Below are positions 42,798-51,205 of a DNA stretch of 64,000 nt, piece by piece. The DNA lies in contig CATLDC010000001.1 in assembly GCA_949902595.1 (NCBI GenBank), positions 248,001 through 312,000 on the forward strand. The letters run 5' to 3'. The position numbers and the translations under genes are program-made. The stretch is from an uncultured Candidatus Melainabacteria bacterium. GTDB taxonomy: Bacteria; Cyanobacteriota; Vampirovibrionia; Gastranaerophilales; Gastranaerophilaceae. The number at the start of each line of letters is the position of its first letter. Position 1 is the stretch's first letter. The notes beneath the pieces are model-generated. The model was not told where the DNA came from. It was given only the letters and a program-made list of their open reading frames with translations, and did no database searches.

Positions 42798-43196
42798 TTA
42801 ACGTTTGCTGAATTGGAAACGTTTTCTTGCTCTTTTTCTACCGTATTTTTTACGTTCTTTAACACGTGCGTCACGAGTTAACAAACCTTCTGAACGCAAT
42901 ACGTTTTTGTATTCTTCATTAACTTTTAGAAGAGCTCTTGAAATACCGTGTCTGATAGCAGCTGACTGTGCAACAATACCGCCGCCTACAGCCTTAACTC
43001 TTACATCATATTTGTCTTGGTTTTCAGTCAAAACAAGCGGTCTGTAAATCATCATTTCAACAGCCGGCATGTTACCGATATAAGCGCCAAGAGTCTTTCC
43101 GTTAACGAAAATTCTGCCTTTACCTTTTACTAGTTTTACAACTGCAACCGCACATTTTCTACGTCCGGTAGCCATAATTTCTTTAGATTCAGCCAT
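42798..43196 (-). CDS. rpsI: 30S ribosomal protein S9
   Basis: 132 residues. ATGRRKCAVAVVKL at the N-terminus and the conserved basic tail KERKKYGRKRARKRFQFSKR. Last gene of the cluster; its start overlaps the rplM stop by one base. The C-terminal tail reaches the P-site tRNA in the ribosome. Confidence 0.98.
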   Translation of the reverse strand: MAESKEIMATGRRKCAVAVVKLVKGKGRIFVNGKTLGAYIGNMPAVEMMIYRPLVLTENQDKYDVRVKAVGGGIVAQSAAIRHGISRALLKVNEEYKNVLRSEGLLTRDARVKERKKYGRKRARKRFQFSKR

Positions 43197-43633
43197 TATT
43201 TAGACTCCTTTCCTAGAACAACAGGTTTTTGTGCTGCATGCGGGTGTTCAGAACCGCAGTAAACTTTAAGTTTGTTGAACTGTTCTGCGCCCAAAGTGTT
43301 GTGCTGCAACATACCTTTTACAGCCTTTTCAATCAACTTGGTTGCGTCTTTTTCACGAACTTCTTTTACAGAAGCTGATTTCAAGCCACCCGGATAACCT
43401 GTGTGGTGGTAGTAAATTTTATCTGTTTCCTTGTTACCTGAAACAACCACTTTTTCTGCGTTGATAACGATTACGAAATCGCCTGTGTCAACGTTCGGAG
43501 TGTATTCAGGTTTGTTTTTTCCTCTCAAAATGTTTGCAATGCGAACTGCCAAACGGCCAAGAACTTCGCCTTCAGCGTCGATTACATACCATTTTCTTTC
43601 AACTTCAAGAGGTTTTGCTGAATATGTTTTCAT
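43196..43633 (-). CDS. rplM: 50S ribosomal protein L13
   Basis: 145 residues. [39 protein letters not shown] and GMLQHNTLG are L13 signatures. Located 17 bp after truA in the conserved truA-rplM-rpsI order. Confidence 0.98.
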   Translation of the reverse strand: MKTYSAKPLEVERKWYVIDAEGEVLGRLAVRIANILRGKNKPEYTPNVDTGDFVIVINAEKVVVSGNKETDKIYYHHTGYPGGLKSASVKEVREKDATKLIEKAVKGMLQHNTLGAEQFNKLKVYCGSEHPHAAQKPVVLGKESK

Positions 43634-43650
43634 ATCTTTATTATCCTTCT

Positions 43651-44415
43651 TTAGTATTCTACTTTTACCAGCGTCAGTCCGTACGGGCTGACTGTTTGCC
43701 CCGCCTTGCGGCGGTCACGTGCCTCCAGAACATCTTTCATGTGCTCCACAGGCAGTTTATGTCCTTCTATCTCTAGAAGGGTACCGACTATTGTTCTTAC
43801 CATGTTGTAGAGAAAACGATTTCCCTCAAGATGGATAAAAACCCTATCGCCCTGTTTTTCAACATCGGCTCTAGAAATAAAACAAACTTTGCTCGGGTTA
43901 AGCGTTCCGGAGCTTTTGAAACTCGAGAAATCATGTTCTCCCAATAAGAAATTCAAAGCGGTTTGCATCCGCTCTATATCCAAATCGTACTTTACTCTTA
44001 AGATATCACCATCAAACGCCTGTTTGTACCTGCGGTTGATTAATTCGTACCTGTAATATCTGGCCTTTGCAGACTTTTGAGCATGGAACGACGGGTCTAC
44101 AATTCTCAAGTTATCAACTGATATGTCATCAGGCAAGATTTCGTTCATTTGATAGATGAACTTTGAAGCAACAATCGTTCTGTCTGTATCAAAATGAACG
44201 ACTTGTCCTAATGAATTTACACCTTTATCAGTTCTTCCGGAGAAGATTGTTTTTATCGGTCTGTTATTTTCGGGGTTTTCCCCGATTATCAACGTTCTAA
44301 GTGCTTTCTCCAACTCGCCCTGTATTGTGGTTCCTATTTCTTTTCCGCCTTCAAACTGTATCTGGCTTCCATCGTAGTTTTTTCCACGATACTGGACGTC
44401 AAGAGCGTAACGCAT
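43651..44415 (-). CDS. truA: tRNA pseudouridine(38-40) synthase
   Basis: 254 residues. [10 protein letters not shown], the catalytic Asp in [14 protein letters not shown], and [24 protein letters not shown] motifs of TruA. It modifies the anticodon stem-loop. It lies 3 bp behind rplQ, as in cyanobacterial and firmicute ribosomal clusters. Confidence 0.96.
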   Translation of the reverse strand: MRYALDVQYRGKNYDGSQIQFEGGKEIGTTIQGELEKALRTLIIGENPENNRPIKTIFSGRTDKGVNSLGQVVHFDTDRTIVASKFIYQMNEILPDDISVDNLRIVDPSFHAQKSAKARYYRYELINRRYKQAFDGDILRVKYDLDIERMQTALNFLLGEHDFSSFKSSGTLNPSKVCFISRADVEKQGDRVFIHLEGNRFLYNMVRTIVGTLLEIEGHKLPVEHMKDVLEARDRRKAGQTVSPYGLTLVKVEY

Positions 44416-44418
44416 TAA

Positions 44419-44847
44419 TTATACCAACTGGATTAATGCCATTTCAGAAGCATCCCCTCTGCGTGGAGGAAGTCTGAAGATTCTTGTATAACCGCCCTGT
44501 CTTGAAGAGTATTTAACGCCAATAACGCTGAATAGTTTTCTCAAAACAGTTTGTTTAGCCAATTTCTTGCCTTCTTGTGGAGCATCAAATACTTCACCTG
44601 TAGCTGTGTCAATCAATTGTCCGATTTCTTTATCGAAAATATATTTACCAGCCTGTCTTCTTGAGTTCAAGTCACCCTTTTTAGCCATAGTGATTACGTT
44701 TTCAGCGTATGGTTGAAGAGCTTTTGCTCTTGCCATAGTTGTTTTGATTTCACCGTGAGTAAAAAGTTCAGTAGCTAATGAACGCAACAAAGCCTTTCTC
44801 TGGTCTTGTGCTTTACCAAGCGTATGTTTTTTTGTTTGGTGTCTCAT
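44419..44847 (-). CDS. rplQ: 50S ribosomal protein L17
   Basis: 142 residues. KKHTLGKAQDQRKALLRSL and HGEIKTTMARAKALQPYAE at the N-terminus; RIFRLPPRRGDASEMALIQLV at the C-terminus (read as two motifs, RLPPRRGD and EMALIQL). Slightly long, with an acidic insertion EVFDAPQEGKK. Follows rpoA by 35 bp. Confidence 0.97.
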   Translation of the reverse strand: MRHQTKKHTLGKAQDQRKALLRSLATELFTHGEIKTTMARAKALQPYAENVITMAKKGDLNSRRQAGKYIFDKEIGQLIDTATGEVFDAPQEGKKLAKQTVLRKLFSVIGVKYSSRQGGYTRIFRLPPRRGDASEMALIQLV

Positions 44848-44882
44848 TTTTACTTTTCCTTATATTACTTATATTTTATTAA

Positions 44883-45893
44883 CTATTCTTCGTCAGCACC
44901 CTGGATAACCATTCCGTCTTCATCCAACTCAGGGTTTGGAGCAAGGTCTAAACCAAAGTGGTGCAATCTTTCGATTACTTCGTCAGATGATTTTTTACCA
45001 AAGTTCTTGATGTTTAACAAATCATGTTCTGATTTCTTAAGAAGTTCAGCCATTGAATTGATGCTAGCTCTTTTCAAGCAGTTGTAAGCACGAACTGACA
45101 ATTCCAATTCATCGATTGTAATTGAAGGTTCTTCGTCAGAAACTTCTGCAACTTCTTCAGCTTCAACAGAAACAACTTCTTCAACTTCTCTAAGAGGAGC
45201 CTTGCCTGTGATTGCAGAAATCTGAACAAAGTGTTCGATTAGCAAGTCTGCTGCCTGAGTTAATGCTGTTGTAACATCAACTGTACCGTTTGACCAAATT
45301 TCAAGAGTCAGCTTGTCAAAATCAATGCTGTCGCCAACACGTGTGTTTTCAACTTCGTAGCTTACTCTCTTGATTGGCATGAAAGTAGCATCAATAGGTA
45401 ACATATCGATAGGAGTTCCTGCCTTAGCGTTTCTTGGAACATCGTTCGCTACATAGCCTTTGCCTGATTCTACAACGATGTCAGCGTGGAATGAGCCGCC
45501 ATCAGCGATTGTACAAATCAACCAGTCAGGGTTAACTACCTTAACACCTGCAGGAAGCTGAATGTCACTTGCTAACACAGGACCAGGTTTATCAATATCA
45601 ATTCTCAATTGTTGAGGTTCTTTTGAATCTGTTTTGATTGCCAAACCTTTAAGGTTCAACATAACATCAATAACGTCTTCCAATACACCAGGAATTGCAG
45701 TGTATTCGTGTGTGATACCTTCAATTCTGCAAGAAGTTACAGCAGTACCTTCCAAGCTTGAAAGCAATACACGTCTTAGTGCGTTACCGATAGTTGTTCC
45801 AAAACCTCTTTCTAACGGTTCGATAGTAAATTTACCATACTGTGAACCATCAGAGCTGGTCATTGTATTAACAGTTTTAATTTTTAATTCCAT
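44883..45893 (-). CDS. rpoA: RNA polymerase alpha subunit
   Basis: 336 residues. N-terminal assembly domain (EPLERGFGTTIGNALRRVLL), an acidic linker (about 230-255, EEVVSVEAEEVAEVSDEE), and the C-terminal domain ELSVRAYNCLKRASI...LLNIKNFGKKSSDEV that contacts UP elements and activators such as Crp. Confidence 0.98.
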   Translation of the reverse strand: MELKIKTVNTMTSSDGSQYGKFTIEPLERGFGTTIGNALRRVLLSSLEGTAVTSCRIEGITHEYTAIPGVLEDVIDVMLNLKGLAIKTDSKEPQQLRIDIDKPGPVLASDIQLPAGVKVVNPDWLICTIADGGSFHADIVVESGKGYVANDVPRNAKAGTPIDMLPIDATFMPIKRVSYEVENTRVGDSIDFDKLTLEIWSNGTVDVTTALTQAADLLIEHFVQISAITGKAPLREVEEVVSVEAEEVAEVSDEEPSITIDELELSVRAYNCLKRASINSMAELLKKSEHDLLNIKNFGKKSSDEVIERLHHFGLDLAPNPELDEDGMVIQGADEE

Positions 45894-45912
45894 ATTATTT
45901 TCTCCTATCAGC

Positions 45913-46515
45913 CTATTTTGAATAGTACTCTATAACAAGTTGTTCTTTGAAATCAGGATCTAATTCTTCTCTTTGAGGAATTCTTTCGAATGTAATCTTC
46001 AAAGCGTCTTTATCTAATGTAATCCAAGCAGGAGCGCAAGATAAATCAATTGAGCTTAAAACTGTTTGTAAGTATTCGTTGCTTCTTGACTTAACTGTGA
46101 TTACGTCACCTGGTTTTACTAAGAATGATGGAATATCTACTTTCTTACCGTTAACAAGCACGTGACCGTGGTTTACGATTTGTCTTGATTGTTTACGGGT
46201 AACACCAAAGCCTGCTCTGAACAATACGTTGTCCAATCTTGATTCAAGAATCTGTAACAAGATTGTACCTGTAACGCCTTTTCTTCTTGCAGCTTCGTTG
46301 TAGTATTTTGCAAATTGTTTTTCGCTTACAAGGTAAGTGAATCTGATTTTCTGTTTTTCAGCAAGGTGCAAAGCGTATTCAGAAAGTTTCTTTCTAACTG
46401 CGCCGTGTTGACCTGATGCTGTTTGTCTCATAGATGAAGTAAGTTTTCTATTTGACAAATCTTTAACCTTTTTATTTCTAAATAATTTTTCGGTTGGTCC
46501 TGTATATCTAGCCAT
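45913..46515 (-). CDS. rpsD: 30S ribosomal protein S4
   Basis: 200 residues. ARYTGPTEKLFRN, ESRLDNVLFRAGFG and QIVNHGHVLVNGKKVDIPS (S4 RNA-binding domain). The N-terminal Zn-binding cysteines are absent (C-minus type). The ATG at 46515 has GGAGAAAATA upstream. A 137-bp spacer with a repeat precedes it. In E. coli S4 is the repressor of this operon; here that is not shown. Confidence 0.97.
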   Translation of the reverse strand: MARYTGPTEKLFRNKKVKDLSNRKLTSSMRQTASGQHGAVRKKLSEYALHLAEKQKIRFTYLVSEKQFAKYYNEAARRKGVTGTILLQILESRLDNVLFRAGFGVTRKQSRQIVNHGHVLVNGKKVDIPSFLVKPGDVITVKSRSNEYLQTVLSSIDLSCAPAWITLDKDALKITFERIPQREELDPDFKEQLVIEYYSK

Positions 46516-46610
46516 TATTTTCTCCTTTTCTTTTGCGGGGCGTCTATGGTTTGTGCTTTTGGCGAAGCGCAAGCCCCCGCTTGTAATATTTGTTGCTTTT
46601 TTAGCCCTAT

Positions 46611-46636
46611 GTTCACCGGTTCACCACCGCTGAATC
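46611..46636 (-). repeat. Spacer repeat before rpsD
   Basis: On the minus strand: GATTCAGCGGTGGTGAACCG plus GTGAAC. It matches the element at 47768-47793 in all but about three positions. Both lie in spacers of the ribosomal operon. Confidence 0.75.
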
Positions 46637-46651
46637 GGGACTAAACACCGA

Positions 46652-47038
46652 TTATACACGTCTTTTCTTAGGTGGACGGCATCCGTTGTGAGGAATAGGT
46701 GTAACATCCTTAATCAAAGTGATTTCCAAACCAGCAGCCTGAATTGCTCTGATTGCTGTTTCACGACCTGAACCAGGTCCCTTGATATGTACTTCTACCT
46801 TTTTCATACCTTGGTCGATTGACTTTTTAGCAACCAATTCTGCTGCTGACTGTGCTGCAAACGGAGTACCTTTTCTTGCACCCTTGAAGCCTGTTGCACC
46901 AGCTGTTGCCCAAGCAATAGCATTACCCTGAGTATCTGTAGAAGTAACAATTGTATTGTTGAATGTTGATTGAATGTGTACAACACCCTGCAATACGTTC
47001 TTCTTTTCTTTTTTCTTTGTAGTTTTTGGTCTTGCCAT
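46652..47038 (-). CDS. rpsK: 30S ribosomal protein S11
   Basis: 128 residues. [37 protein letters not shown], and the C-terminal [17 protein letters not shown]. Separated from rpsM by an unusually long spacer of 175 bp containing small hairpins (for example CTCGCTTACGCGAG at about 47183). Confidence 0.98.
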   Translation of the reverse strand: MARPKTTKKKEKKNVLQGVVHIQSTFNNTIVTSTDTQGNAIAWATAGATGFKGARKGTPFAAQSAAELVAKKSIDQGMKKVEVHIKGPGSGRETAIRAIQAAGLEITLIKDVTPIPHNGCRPPKKRRV

Positions 47039-47213
47039 TTTTCTGTTCCTTATGTTTAACTATTTAATTTCTTAAAATTTAGGTCTTGAATTATTCCTCC
47101 ACGCTCCGCTGTCGTTCATTTTGTTTTGCTGACGCAAAACTGTCATTCACTAAGCTCCGCGCTACTTCGTGTTAGTCTCGCTTACGCGAGCCGTCACACT
47201 ACGGAAAATTCAA

Positions 47214-47582
47214 TTATTTCTTCTTACCTGCAATAGGTCCGGTCTTTTTGCCGCGTCTTGTTCTTGCGTTAGTTTTTGTTCTTTGACCTCTGCAAGGAAG
47301 ACCTTTTTTGTGTCTCATGCCTCTGAATGAGTTGATTTCTTGTAGACGCTTGATGTTCATTGTTACTTCACGTCTCAAGTCACCTTCAATGTTGTAGTCA
47401 GATAATGCGTTACGCAAAAGTCTGATATCGTCTTCTGTTAAATCGTCTGTTCTCAAGTCAGGAGAAATTCCTGTTGCTTCAAGAATCTTTTTGCTTCTAG
47501 CAGGCCCTATACCGTAAATATATGTTAGAGCGATTTCTAGTCTTTTGTTACGAGGTAAGTCTACCCCAACTAATCTTGCCAT
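47214..47582 (-). CDS. rpsM: 30S ribosomal protein S13
   Basis: 122 residues. [32 protein letters not shown] (helix-turn) and [14 protein letters not shown]. Separated from rpmJ by a 236-bp spacer, unusually long for this operon. AAAGGAAAC lies before the ATG. Confidence 0.98.
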   Translation of the reverse strand: MARLVGVDLPRNKRLEIALTYIYGIGPARSKKILEATGISPDLRTDDLTEDDIRLLRNALSDYNIEGDLRREVTMNIKRLQEINSFRGMRHKKGLPCRGQRTKTNARTRRGKKTGPIAGKKK

Positions 47583-47767
47583 GTTTTGTTTCCTTTATAT
47601 TTTTGTACTTTTACTTGTTTGTGTCTTTATTTTCCGCCTGTGCAATCAAAGATTGCTTCGTTCACTTCACTAACGTTCCGTTCATAACGGCGTTTTTTGC
47701 TTTTTTACTAATTTGGAGTGTTTACTACAAAACTGTAAGTATTTACCCCCGTAAAGTTCCACCTCCA

Positions 47768-47793
47768 GTTCACCGGCTCACCGCCGCTGAATT
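47768..47793 (-). repeat. Spacer repeat before rpsM
   Basis: On the minus strand: GAATTCAGCGGCGGTGAGCC plus GGTGAAC. Sister of 46611-46636; read as peptide both give [R/E]FSGGEPVN, suggesting relics of one mobile or repeated sequence. Confidence 0.75.
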
Positions 47794-47818
47794 CCGGCTT
47801 CACTCCGACTGCCGTACT

Positions 47819-47932
47819 CTAACCCTGTCTTTGTTTGTGCTTAGGGTTTTCGCAGATTACAGCAACTCTGCCTTTTCTTTTGATAACCTTGCATTTGTCA
47901 CACATTGGTTTTACTGATGATCTTGTTTTCAT
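47819..47932 (-). CDS. rpmJ: 50S ribosomal protein L36
   Basis: 37 residues: begins [18 protein letters not shown] and ends with [11 protein letters not shown], with the C-x2-C...C...H zinc ribbon. AAAGGAAACG lies just before the ATG. Located between infA and rpsM as usual. Confidence 0.97.
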   Translation of the reverse strand: MKTRSSVKPMCDKCKVIKRKGRVAVICENPKHKQRQG

Positions 47933-48060
47933 AATCGTTTCCTTTTCTTTTATATATTTATTATGTTTAATCTTACTCGTTCGCTTTAGACGTGTCTCCG
48001 GTCGCTGCCTTCAAAGCTTGAGCTTTTTGTCATCGAGCCTCCGCACTCGGCTCACTCGCG

Positions 48061-48276
48061 CTATTTCAATCTAAATGTAATTCTTCCTTTGGATAAATCA
48101 TACGGGGTCATTTCAACCTTTACCCGGTCGCCCGGCAGAATTCTTATGAAATTCTTTCTGATTTTTCCTGATATATGTGCCAGAATCTCATGTTCGTTTT
48201 CAAGCTTTACCCTGAACATTGCGTTTGGCATGGATTCCAGAATCGTACCTTCTATTTCTATTACGTCTTTTGCCAT
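48061..48276 (-). CDS. infA: Translation initiation factor IF-1
   Basis: 71 residues, single OB fold: [39 protein letters not shown] and [21 protein letters not shown] precedes the ATG. First gene of the visible ribosomal run; secY/adk/map are not in the window, so the cluster begins here. Confidence 0.98.
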   Translation of the reverse strand: MAKDVIEIEGTILESMPNAMFRVKLENEHEILAHISGKIRKNFIRILPGDRVKVEMTPYDLSKGRITFRLK

Positions 48277-48555
48277 ATTGTCCTCTATTTTCGGCTATCA
48301 ATTTGACGCCTAATAAGGCATCTTATCTAATCATATTTGCTGAATTTCTCTTTGCAAGCAATTCCATTAGATTTCAACCCTTTGTATTAAGAAATGTAAA
48401 TGATTGTTTATTTAATCTTCGGTTATATACGCAAATAAGTCAAAACTACTCTTATCATGATAAAATTGCTTGTTTTGGCGCTTTTTCATGAAAAACAGAG
48501 TTTTATATTGTGTTACATTTTTATAAAAACAATCACGTAGGAAAGAAAGAATAAC
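48277..48555. other. Gene-free spacer upstream of infA
   Basis: About 280 AT-rich bases without a coding gene. It should hold the promoter of the infA operon on the minus strand, but no box pair is convincing. It contains ATTGTGTTACA (48507-48517), one arm of the palindromes found near 40.4-40.6 kb. Confidence 0.6.
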
Positions 48556-48588
48556 AAAATGGCGTTCGGAGAATCCGAACGCCATTTT
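48556..48588 (-). terminator. Intrinsic terminator of the HU gene
   Basis: A 15-bp stem (AAAATGGCGTTCGGA with TCCGAACGCCATTTT) and a 3-nt loop, 23 bp past the HU stop. Confidence 0.93.
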
Positions 48589-48610
48589 TATAAAAATTCT
48601 AAATTATTAA

Positions 48611-48889
48611 CTATTTGCCGTTAACAACTTCTTTGAATTTCTTACCAGCTGAGAATACAGGAACTGTCTTAGCAGGGATTTTGATTTCCTTACCAGTTTG
48701 TGGGTTTCTGCCGTTTCTAGCTGCTCTCTTGCGAGATTCGAAAGTACCAAAACCAACTAAAGTAACTTTTTTGCCTTTAGAAACTGTCTTTTGAACTGTT
48801 TCGATTAAAGCTGACAATACTTCGTTAGCTTCTTTTTGAGTAACTTTTGATTTCTTAGAAATTTCTTGTACTAATTCTTCTTTGTTCAT
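48611..48889 (-). CDS. hup: HU-family DNA-binding protein
   Basis: 92 residues. MNKEELVQEISKKSKV, then VTLVGFGTFESRKRAARNGRNP split across the beta arms, with the conserved RNP at the arm tip, and the C-terminal helix VFSAGKKFKEVV. Nucleoid-associated homodimer that bends DNA. AGGAG upstream of the ATG and a good promoter at 48923-48950. Confidence 0.97.
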   Translation of the reverse strand: MNKEELVQEISKKSKVTQKEANEVLSALIETVQKTVSKGKKVTLVGFGTFESRKRAARNGRNPQTGKEIKIPAKTVPVFSAGKKFKEVVNGK

Positions 48890-48922
48890 TATAAAACTCC
48901 TTTCTTATCTATTACAGAATCT

Positions 48923-48950
48923 ATTATACAAATTCCATTCTAAAATGCAA
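48923..48950 (-). promoter_or_regulatory. Promoter of the HU gene
   Basis: Minus strand: TTGCAT (48945-48950), 16-bp spacer, TATAAT (48923-48928), about 33 nt before the ATG. Confidence 0.75.
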
Positions 48951-49067
48951 GCACTTTTTTCTTGAAAAGAGTTATTCTCTCTGGCTTACAGCCCCATATC
49001 ACAAACAATTAAAAATACAACTGTCAATTAATACAGCTGCTAAAGTCAGTCTACAAGAGATTTTTGG

Positions 49068-49442
49068 CTATTCTTGTATGTTTATAGTTCCGCCTATATC
49101 GTCCGGATTGCCGTCGTAAGCCTGTTGGATTTTTTGGGTCTGCTGGGAAGCTTTGAGTTCTTTTTTTACTTCTTCCATGCCTTTTTCAACTTTTCTTATG
49201 TTGGTCAACTCCAAATCTCGAAGCTCATCCAGCAGCGTTTCGAGTTCTTTTTGCTGCACGGGAGTAAGTTCGAGGTATTTTCTCATGCACTTGCAGTTCA
49301 GAAAAATTTCTTCCCGGGCTTTTATGCGCGTGATTGCTGTGTCGAAATCTTCGTTATCAATCATTCTTGAAATATCTTCAGCGCCGGCTTTGAGCTGATT
49401 GTACTGCATCATCAGCTGTTCAAATTGTTTTTCATCCTGCAT
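49068..49442 (-). CDS. FliT-like small helical protein of the flagellar operon
   Basis: 124 residues, mostly charged helices with a Q-rich start (QFEQLMMQYNQLKAG) and a coiled-coil middle (LETLLDELRDLELTNIRKVE). It occupies the position after fliS normally held by fliT, an export chaperone, but sequence similarity is not demonstrable by eye. The ATG at 49442 overlaps the fliS stop and has GAGGA upstream; a start 12 nt earlier is less likely. Confidence 0.6.
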   Translation of the reverse strand: MQDEKQFEQLMMQYNQLKAGAEDISRMIDNEDFDTAITRIKAREEIFLNCKCMRKYLELTPVQQKELETLLDELRDLELTNIRKVEKGMEEVKKELKASQQTQKIQQAYDGNPDDIGGTINIQE

Positions 49443-49914
49443 TGTTGTCCTCATTCAGAGCAGGGTGGGAGATTTGCCCGTCCATTGCCTGCTGTTCTTT
49501 CATAACTTCTTCCACTGTTACAATCCCGCTCTGGATTTCGATTGCCTTCTGGAATCCCCATCTTATATTAAGCAGGTCTGCAATAACTTCGTCTATATTT
49601 TCGACTTTTCTTGTTACGTTTGCTTTAACAAGGTTCATAATCATTTGGTTGTAGAGTCTGAAAAGGCGTTTTGAGACATCGTTTCCGTTTTCAAGGTCGA
49701 TTGTACGCATAAGTTCACGGATAATTTTTCTTGCTCCGTCGATGTTTTCGGCGCGTTCTTTCAGGTTGTTTTCCTGAATAGCGGTTTTAGCCTTCTGCAA
49801 AAACTGGATTGCGCCGTCAAAGAGTAGTATCATTAACTTTTCCGGTGTTGCAGTTGTGATATTGCTTGTCTGGTATTGTTTTATGTATTTGTTGTAAGGA
49901 TTTATCGGCGGCAT
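49432..49914 (-). CDS. fliS: Flagellar export chaperone FliS
   Basis: 160 residues. NPYNKYIKQYQTSNI, ATPEKLMILLFDGAIQFLQKA and the four-helix pattern of FliS, which holds flagellin unfolded for export. The C-terminal ~35 residues (VEEVMKEQQAMDG onward) extend beyond the usual length. It follows flaG without a gap and overlaps the next gene. Confidence 0.92.
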   Translation of the reverse strand: MPPINPYNKYIKQYQTSNITTATPEKLMILLFDGAIQFLQKAKTAIQENNLKERAENIDGARKIIRELMRTIDLENGNDVSKRLFRLYNQMIMNLVKANVTRKVENIDEVIADLLNIRWGFQKAIEIQSGIVTVEEVMKEQQAMDGQISHPALNEDNNAG

Positions 49915-50367
49915 CTACACCTTCTTGTTTACAAATATTCCGGACGCCATGTTTAGTTTTTGTACCAATTCCCCGAGTTCGTTTCCGGATATTGTTTCTA
50001 TTAACCTGTTTGTTGCACTGTCGTATAATTCTATTATATCATCTTTTGCATTTAATTTAACATAAAAATCTTTATTCGGGTTCTCAATATCTTCAATCAA
50101 AGGCGCTTCTTCGATTTCGGGCTCTTCTTCCGTAAGCCCGTCTTCAAAAACCTCTTCCTGCTCTTCCTTTTGTTCTTTTTTCTTCTGGTTTTCTTCGCCC
50201 TCTTCCCGCTCGCGAACCCTTCGGCTGTTTGTGTTAACCCCCTGAACCTGGCGGGATGAGTTTGTCGGGTCAGCCTGAATGGACTGCTCGACTTTGTTCG
50301 TATACTCGGCAGATGTTGATTCTTTGACCACTCCGGTGTTTGCTATTGATAACCCGTCCATGCCCAT
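49915..50367 (-). CDS. flaG: FlaG-family protein
   Basis: 150 residues. The C-terminal third (KDFYVKLNAKDDIIELYD, LIETISGNELGELVQKL, ASGIFVNKKV) matches the FlaG domain pattern found next to fliS/fliD. Residues about 40-95 are extremely Glu/Lys-rich. No flagellin, fliD or motor gene is in the window. AAAGGAAC lies upstream of the ATG. Confidence 0.75.
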   Translation of the reverse strand: MGMDGLSIANTGVVKESTSAEYTNKVEQSIQADPTNSSRQVQGVNTNSRRVREREEGEENQKKKEQKEEQEEVFEDGLTEEEPEIEEAPLIEDIENPNKDFYVKLNAKDDIIELYDSATNRLIETISGNELGELVQKLNMASGIFVNKKV

Positions 50368-50455
50368 AATATGAAGGTTCCTTTACAAATGCGTACTTTT
50401 ATTATCTTATGATATAATTCATTATAGGTCATCATATAAAAGAAGGGTAATTTTT

Positions 50456-51202
50456 ATGAGCAAGAGTTTATTTATAGATTTTATGGAAAAAGTTCTTTCT
50501 TTTCCGCTTTGGATTAAACAGACAATTTTTTTGAATCTCGCTAATGACTTAACCAATTATTTAAGTAACGAGTTTTTGGATGTACAGGAAGGAGAACTCT
50601 TCCACCTCTATAAACCGGCTCTTTCTGACTTGGGCCAGAACGAACTTCTCACAAAAGAATCAAAACTGGACGAAAGTATTTATTCTTTTATGAACTGCTG
50701 CTCAAAAGGCATGTCACTGATTGAAATCGCGATTGAGAACACTTTCACAATGGAAGAAATCGCAAAAGCCTTCACCTTTTGCAGAACCTCAAAATTCTTT
50801 TCAAACGAAGTACCTAACCTTGTAAGCGCAATTGCAGGTTTTATTGCTGGCAAATACAGAACAGGTGAATACTTTATCCGCGCAGGTAAAATGACAATCG
50901 AACAGCTTGACGAGGTCTTGAATAAACAGCAGGAAATGAACGCTTCCGGAAAACACGTGTTTATTGCGGAATTGATGGTTCAGATGGGGTTTGTTAAGGA
51001 TTCTGACGTTAAAAGTATTATCTTTATGAAAGAAGAGGCTGGGAAAAGATTCTCGCTTAACCCTGATGATATTCCGACAATTGCGATGGAAAAAGAAAAC
51101 TTTGATATCAGAGTTGAGAACACCCGCTTGAAGGAAGAAAACGAGATTCTGAAACAGAAAATGGACGCTCTTCTGACATTCATAAAAGACCACAAAGAGT
51201 AG
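50456..51202 (+). CDS. Hypothetical protein with GspE/MshE-N-like module
   Basis: 248 residues. Helical N-terminal half, then GEYFIRAGKMTIEQLDEVL...FIAELMVQMGFVKDSDV, the two-part G-x-x-L/F-(hydrophobic)...T-x-x-Q-L pattern of the MshEN/GspE N-terminal module, which in some proteins binds c-di-GMP. A C-terminal coiled coil (ENTRLKEENEILKQKM) ends the protein. Role unknown. AGAAGGG precedes the ATG; the asparaginase gene follows by 3 bp. Confidence 0.6.
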   Translation: MSKSLFIDFMEKVLSFPLWIKQTIFLNLANDLTNYLSNEFLDVQEGELFHLYKPALSDLGQNELLTKESKLDESIYSFMNCCSKGMSLIEIAIENTFTMEEIAKAFTFCRTSKFFSNEVPNLVSAIAGFIAGKYRTGEYFIRAGKMTIEQLDEVLNKQQEMNASGKHVFIAELMVQMGFVKDSDVKSIIFMKEEAGKRFSLNPDDIPTIAMEKENFDIRVENTRLKEENEILKQKMDALLTFIKDHKE

Positions 51203-51205
51203 AGC

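Noticed and set aside
47522..47917. Plus-strand hydrophobic frame over rpmJ/rpsM
   Set aside because: Overlaps two ribosomal protein genes in antisense; hydrophobicity is caused by antisense of Lys/Arg-rich codons.
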